From JAFGJQ01 sp052034525 (GTDB taxonomy: Bacteria > Planctomycetota > Phycisphaerae > UBA1845), in assembly GCA_052034525.1 (NCBI GenBank), contig JBPOIK010000120.1, positions 1-7,332 on the forward strand: 7,332 nucleotides of DNA, written 5' to 3'. Every line of letters starts with the position of its first letter. Position 1 is the first letter of the stretch. Below the pieces are notes generated by a model, which saw nothing but the letters and a program-made list of their open reading frames with translations, ran no database searches and was not told the DNA's origin. A program made the position numbers and the translations under genes. This document shows positions 4,501-7,332 of the stretch, piece by piece.

Positions 4501-7331
4501 CCGGCGCAATTGTCGCAGGTTGCATCGTCCGCGTCGTAGTACTCCAGGTTGATGTAGCCGTGCCGCATCTGCCCACCGTCGAGGATCTGCGGCAGAATGA
4601 TCTGCGTCACCGCCGTCGGGTCCGTAGGATCGGCGTAGACCATCTCCGTGACGTTGTCCGCCGCATCGGTGATCGTGAGCAGGTTGTTCAGCCCGTCGTA
4701 TGTCATCACCGTACATTTGCTCAGCGGATCGCAGCTTTGCGTCAAGTTGCCCTTGTCGTCATACTCGTACGTCCAGGTGTGCCGCAGAGCGTCCGCGTAA
4801 TGAGTCAGGTTGTGGTCGTCGTCGTACCTGAATATCTGCCGGGCCCCCAGTGGATCGTCTATGAAGGTCAACTCCAGATCAGGATTGAAATACACGATCC
4901 AGTTCTTCCCGCGGCGGTCCGTATAAGTCGTGCGCCTATGCATCGGGTACGCGAGGTACGCGAAATCCTGACTGTGCAACTCCGGGTCAATCACCCGCCA
5001 CAGCCGCCCGTTCGTGTCGTAGAGGTACTGGTACTCATGGGCGTCCGGGTCGGTGACGGACGTGATTCGCCCGTCCTCGTCGTAGTCAAACAGCGTTTGC
5101 CCGACGTCCGAGGCATAGTTCGGCGGGTTATCCACGCGCGCGAGCCGGTCCTGCTCGTCGTACACGAGCGTCCAGCGGCGGTAGCTCTCCGGCTGGTTTT
5201 CCGGGTAGGTCTGCGGATCGCCGATCTCGTGAATTCGCCCGGTGCCTTCGTAATACGACAGCACGATCTGCCGCCCCGCCGCGTCCGTGATTGTCTCCAT
5301 CCGACCGGTGGTGACGCTGTAGCTGATGGTCAGTGCGTTGCCGGCTGCGTCGACCACTTGCGTCAGTCGCCCGTTCGCGTCGAACTCCCGGTATGATTGA
5401 CTTGCGCGTGTCAGCGTCCAGCCGGCGGCATCGGCTTTCTGTTCCAGCGTGTCGAACACGCCCGCCGGGGCCACGTAAATGCCGGTCACCGGGTTCCAGG
5501 TGAACACGTTCTGCGTTCCATCATCCTCGATCACACGGACGGGGCTGGGGTTCGTCCCGGCCGCTGCCATCACCTGTCCGCTGTACGAAATGCTCCAACC
5601 CGGCCCGAGCCGAACGCCGGACGAGGCCGCCAGGTCCAGCAACGACTGCGTGTCCGCCGCGTTATGATACAGCACGATGCTCAGCGACGGCCCGCGCCCG
5701 GACCAGCCGACGATCGGCATGGCCGTGCTCAGGTTGCCAGTGAGCAGGCTGACCGTAGCGCCGGCCCCCACCCCCATGCCGCCCTCCCAGGCCCGCGGCG
5801 GCCCGCTGGCCGTGCCCGTGCTGAAGGGGTTGAACTCATAGGCACCCATGTCCACCGGAGGCAGGAACGGATCGACCGGCGCGCCGTACCGGCCATTGGG
5901 AGTGGCCGGGTCGTCGATCATGCGCTTGCCCCGCCCCAGATCCAGCGGCAGTTCCTCCTCCGTATCCCCGTCGCGGTCCAGATCAAACACGTCCGCGGGG
6001 AGGAAACCGCTGAACCCGGCGTCAATCGCGGAGGAGCCGGCCCCAATCCGCAAGTCGTCATCGGCCGTGCCCAAGATGCCGTCTGGGCCGTACGGATCGA
6101 GGAAGGCCGGGTCGGCGGCGGTGTTGCCCGTGTCACCCTGAGTCCAGCCCTGCACGCAACTGTAGGTCAGAGAGCACGCTGCGATCGGCGGGACGTGCAA
6201 TTGGTCGTCGAATTCGGCGACGTTGGCCCATAGAATCGTGTTGGTCACGGTAGCCAGCGCGTACTTGAGATAGATGCCGCCGCCGTACGAGTCCTCCGCA
6301 TCCGCCACGTTGCCGTAGAACGTGCAGTTGGTCACGTCCGCGCTGCCGTTATTCACAACGCACAGTCCGCCGCCTGCGGCAACCGGACCACTAGTAGTGG
6401 CCTGGTTCCCACTGAACGCGCAGTTGGTGAAGGCCGTGGTTCCACCCAGCACGAAGGCCCCCCCGCCATACTGCCCCTGGTTGCCCAGGAACCGGCAGTT
6501 GACCACCGTCGCCTGGCCGGAGTGAACCGACAAGCCGCCGCCGCTTGAGGCTTCGTTACCGGTGAAGGTGGACTGCACCAGCTTCGCATGGGTTGCACTA
6601 CCCGTGACGGCCAGTCCGCCGCCCTCGGAGACGGCCTCGTTGGTCATGAACGTGCAGTCGCGCAGCGTCGGCTTGGCGCCGTTGATCACGGCCACGCCGC
6701 CGCCCGCGTTGGGGGCCTCGTTGGCCTGAAACGTGCAGCGGTTGAGGGTGGGACTGCTTTCGCCGATCTGCATTCCCGCCCCTGCGGTGCCCAGACTGCT
6801 GTTCGAGATGAATGTGCAGTCCGTCAGGACGGAGCTGGCCAGGTAGTTGGCCATGCCGCCTCCGCCGGTGGGCGCGGGCTGGCCTGCCGACGGGACGGAC
6901 ATGTTGTACCGGATGATGCACTGCGAGATGGTGGGAGCGGCGTTATACCGGGCCATGATCCCGCCGCCGTTCACCGCCGCGTTGCACTCGATGATGCAGT
7001 GGCGGATGGTGGGGGCGGCGGCGTTGTCGCAACGAATCCCGCCGCCAATGTGGTGATTGGGGGCGTCGCCGTCGGCGTAGCCGCCGGTGATGGTCACGCC
7101 ATCAAGAACGGCCGTGGCGCCGACGCCGTCGGCCGTCACCACATGGTACGCATTGTCCGCCTTGTTGCCCGGACAGCAGTGCATATGTTCTGGAATCCAC
7201 TCCGACAGATCGGGTAACGGGTCCGCGTATCCGTACTGAGTTGCCGGGCCCCCCTCGCCGGCGTCCGGGGGCGCGCCACCTGCCTCAATGAACCCATCTG
7301 ACGGTCTCTGCGGTGTCAAGCCGTTCGTGTT
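1533..7331 (-). CDS. Giant beta-helix / RHS-repeat / C-type-lectin surface protein with caspase-like C-terminal tip (5' partial)
   Basis: Probable secreted or surface-exposed polymorphic effector. The frame is open to the right edge, so the true start and any signal peptide lie outside. Numbering here begins at the TTG at 7319, giving 1928 residues; that TTG is not a convincing start. Domains in order: beta-helix with repeated GGG and NCxFxxN motifs (about 55-496); RHS entry motif VSLLTGNL (523-530); many YD repeats such as YDTNGRLWRVIDP (from 767); C-type-lectin-like insert (about 1383-1565); RHS core resuming at QRLWAYEFRYDGGRERYL (1575-1592) and closing with GRFLQRDPIG and DPSGL (1781-1785); then a 143-residue tip. 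In RHS families the part after DPxGL is the variable toxin domain, usually released by self-cleavage. The stop TGA at 1535-1533 overlaps the ATG of the next small ORF. Family assignment is firm; secretion, cleavage and toxicity are inferred. The beta-helix plus lectin plus RHS combination is unusual. Confidence 0.93.
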   Translation of the reverse strand, partial: NTNGLTPQRPSDGFIEAGGAPPDAGEGGPATQYGYADPLPDLSEWIPEHMHCCPGNKADNAYHVVTADGVGATAVLDGVTITGGYADGDAPNHHIGGGIRCDNAAAPTIRHCIIECNAAVNGGGIMARYNAAPTISQCIIRYNMSVPSAGQPAPTGGGGMANYLASSVLTDCTFISNSSLGTAGAGMQIGESSPTLNRCTFQANEAPNAGGGVAVINGAKPTLRDCTFMTNEAVSEGGGLAVTGSATHAKLVQSTFTGNEASSGGGLSVHSGQATVVNCRFLGNQGQYGGGAFVLGGTTAFTNCAFSGNQATTSGPVAAGGGLCVVNNGSADVTNCTFYGNVADAEDSYGGGIYLKYALATVTNTILWANVAEFDDQLHVPPIAACSLTYSCVQGWTQGDTGNTAADPAFLDPYGPDGILGTADDDLRIGAGSSAIDAGFSGFLPADVFDLDRDGDTEEELPLDLGRGKRMIDDPATPNGRYGAPVDPFLPPVDMGAYEFNPFSTGTASGPPRAWEGGMGVGAGATVSLLTGNLSTAMPIVGWSGRGPSLSIVLYHNAADTQSLLDLAASSGVRLGPGWSISYSGQVMAAAGTNPSPVRVIEDDGTQNVFTWNPVTGIYVAPAGVFDTLEQKADAAGWTLTRASQSYREFDANGRLTQVVDAAGNALTISYSVTTGRMETITDAAGRQIVLSYYEGTGRIHEIGDPQTYPENQPESYRRWTLVYDEQDRLARVDNPPNYASDVGQTLFDYDEDGRITSVTDPDAHEYQYLYDTNGRLWRVIDPELHSQDFAYLAYPMHRRTTYTDRRGKNWIVYFNPDLELTFIDDPLGARQIFRYDDDHNLTHYADALRHTWTYEYDDKGNLTQSCDPLSKCTVMTYDGLNNLLTITDAADNVTEMVYADPTDPTAVTQIILPQILDGGQMRHGYINLEYYDADDATCDNCAGDEWTGLLRRVIDANEVATAFTYDKHGQPAHMEEGVDGRGLRRTPVPGYEITISVDAAGRVVGGESPLGTAEHRLDFLGNIFGHKSCWVYVPYKYKRYRNSRSEFPLSHIPGGPQLPVDNPTQARLSGESTNYQYSAAGRLLSVNTNIAVPGALWTVSRALELEYDGFGGVSQQTITSTESGSSVPRTFAFDKDLAQGIYTRTGPDDQDTVTQLDDAGRVSTVTRGALTAAYHYYANGQVHIADYGNGTSALYTYYDNGRLASIQYKDAPNGGGNTISQMAYTYTDNGLIATIVEMDDQANMSIVSFGYDSRGQLTSEQRSGSGPQYSISYTYDQGGNRRTKTAQIGAGPTVVVEYYYDIDDPETYGTYANRLEYYKTFENSVLKETVWYRYDAEGRVDRIARQPAGGDVVYGIRMEYDSKGQIWRAIGDQWEDPVGEWVDLGDGRMAGLTKATMNWSDARALAVTAGGKLASPENQAELDLLVARFRPTDNSEVQYWIGGRQGVWGMSYPWWNVHCLESGDHPWTCWSWADYSHVHPWWPVLWVPEDACGVEPTWCEWCGFSECAGCPRGGWLPGEPDDGGSPDCLDTRQENRMVLVLNAGNDPDVHGFADVGSNGLYHGLIVRGIDAGTTYNYQRLWAYEFRYDGGRERYLARRLNPANPDPTAQDGILDSTWTDYDLDGSVYGDYQVAVGGTVTELQRYVPGLAQQSVATSAAEYFLGDQIGTTRFLTDESTPVATTNRRVYTAFGELVEMTGTGQTRYGYAGAWGYQEHDADGAGGPDNVLGSPPTGPAIGEVFPFLHVGWRYYGPSTGRFLQRDPIGIFGGPAVYVYAGNSPTFSIDPSGLKRIVVIVGGGEVIGTEGLIAAIACKGAKDGDVVITIRTTSKRRIEKEVGDDDTDEIIFIDHGGGPPKGKNADAPVLVPDPDDVFQDITPDDVAGWRKGAKLRLFDARSCYQGARGHRKAWQDAFGSVRFRGKWYKCWPLFENP
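1536..1964 (-). other. Domain: C-terminal effector tip, candidate caspase-like (CHAT/C80-type) cysteine peptidase
   Basis: Residues 1786-1928, immediately after the RHS boundary motif DPSGL. Apparent secondary structure runs: strand RIVVIVGG (1787-1794), helix EGLIAAIACKGA (1801-1812), strand DVVITIRT (1816-1823), helix KRRIEKEV (1826-1833), strand DEIIFIDHGGG (1839-1849), helix PDDVAGW (1874-1880), strand AKLRLFDARSCYQG (1884-1897), then GHRKAWQDAFGS (1900-1911). A hydrophobic strand ending in HG, followed 48 residues later by one ending in C-x-x-G, is the hallmark order of caspase-fold peptidases (C14, CHAT, C80), with H1846 and C1894 as the dyad. The later 'A-x-x-x-A-F-G-S-V-R-F' resembles the segment after the cysteine in C80-like domains. 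Function is inferred from pattern only; it could be a payload or a self-processing domain. Confidence 0.6.
2178..2786 (-). repeat. Direct repeat copy B (inside the giant RHS gene), paired with 126-716
   Basis: This is the intact copy, encoding residues from W1512 (end of the lectin-like domain) to the sequence YQEHDA of the RHS core. The same-strand pair could recombine, which would delete the caspase-like tip, the two small genes and one copy of the segment, leaving the giant gene ending at YQEHDA. Confidence 0.85.
2625..3173 (-). other. Domain: C-type-lectin-like insert inside the RHS shell
   Basis: Residues about 1383-1565. The first part has the usual lectin-fold opening: MNWSDARALAVTAGGKLASP then NQAELDLLVARF, matching the pattern 'W-x-x-A-x-x-x-A-x-x-x-G-G-x-L-A-x-x-x-x-x-x-E'. 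It is followed by YWIGG (1436-1440). The last part has WLPGEPDDGGSPDCLDT (W1512, E1516-P1517-D1518, C1525) and HGFADVGSN (1547-1555), which correspond to the EPN/QPD ligand loop and the WND-like strand of C-type lectins. EPD in place of EPN and FADV in place of WND leave calcium-dependent sugar binding uncertain. An abnormal Trp/Cys-rich stretch sits between the two halves. The insert interrupts the RHS C-terminal region just before QRLWAYEFRYDGG. Confidence 0.8.
3186..5753 (-). other. Domain: RHS/YD-repeat shell, first part
   Basis: Residues about 523-1378. It begins with the RHS entry signature VSLLTGNLSTAMPIVGW, continues with GPGWSISYSG, and then has many degenerate repeats of the form YDxxGRLxxVxDPxG. 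Examples are DEDGRITSVTDPD, YDTNGRLWRVIDPE (767 on), YDDDHNLTHYADALRHTWTYEYDDKGNLTQ and, at the end, YDSKGQIWRAIGDQ (1357 on). In known RHS and Tc-toxin structures such repeats spiral into a hollow cocoon that encloses the C-terminal toxin. Here the series breaks at residue 1379, where the lectin-like insert begins, and resumes after about 1565. Confidence 0.9.
5832..7157 (-). other. Domain: right-handed parallel beta-helix (choice-of-anchor Q / Pmp-like repeats)
   Basis: Residues 55-496 of the giant protein. The segment opens with DNAYHVVTADG and LDGVTITGG, then has about eight to ten rungs, each carrying a glycine-rich GGG turn and a motif of the type NCTFxxN or CxFxxN (for example NRCTFQANEA, RDCTFMTNEA, TNCAFSGNQA, TNCTFYGNVA). 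It ends with the familiar tail DPYGPDGILGTADDDLRIG, SSAIDAG, an acidic DxDxDGD stretch (FDLDRDGDTEEE) that could bind calcium, and VDMGAYEF. These signatures resemble extracellular beta-helix modules in planctomycete giant proteins and chlamydial Pmp repeats. No lyase catalytic residues are evident, so an adhesive or structural role is more likely than polysaccharide cleavage. Confidence 0.88.
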
Positions 7332-7332
7332 T

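Noticed and set aside
5832..7157. Pectate lyase or other polysaccharide-cleaving enzyme
   Set aside because: Only the helix repeat pattern is present; no conserved catalytic Asp/Arg set could be picked out, and the Pmp/choice-of-anchor style repeats point to a structural module.

Overview
The window looks like a high-GC accessory region of a bacterium, most probably a member of the Planctomycetota. That is an inference from protein style: a 'choice-of-anchor Q'-like right-handed beta-helix, RHS/YD repeats, and the phrase YAGAWGYQE near the RHS C-terminus, which I associate with large planctomycete surface proteins. All convincing genes are on the minus strand, so the region reads from high to low coordinates. 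No rRNA, tRNA, CRISPR array or recognisable insertion sequence was seen.

From about 7331 down to 1533 lies one giant gene whose 5' end is outside the window (at least 1928 residues). In order, its product has a secreted-type parallel beta-helix (about residues 55-496), an RHS shell with YD repeats (about 523-1378), a C-type-lectin-like insert holding a striking Trp/Cys-rich stretch (about 1383-1565), the end of the RHS core closing at the boundary motif DPSGL (1781-1785), and a 143-residue variable tip. The tip has the strand order and a His/Cys pair (H1846, C1894) expected of a caspase-like (CHAT or C80) cysteine peptidase. This is the architecture of a polymorphic RHS effector with an unusual body and a candidate protease payload.

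Two small genes follow in apparent translational coupling. A 40-codon ORF begins in an ATGA overlap with the RHS stop. Its own stop overlaps a possible GTG start (GTGA) of a membrane-anchored protein, which also has a well-placed internal ATG with a strong AGGAG. In RHS systems this position is typical of an immunity protein, so these are the natural candidates, although neither is recognised by sequence.

Downstream, 123-911 is a displaced, truncated copy of the lectin-end and RHS-core segment of the big gene (591 bp aligned with 609 bp). It has no RHS N-terminus, no core-closing motif and no toxin tip. It carries an in-frame palindromic element of about 75 bp flanked by CCA on both sides, like a small mobile palindrome inserted into a coding sequence. 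The fragment ends in a stop codon followed at once by a possible terminator, and the first 18 codons of another minus-strand gene may start at 55 and run off the left edge.

The whole reads as an RHS effector locus in flux: a complete effector, its likely partner genes, and a recombination remnant of another rhs tip.
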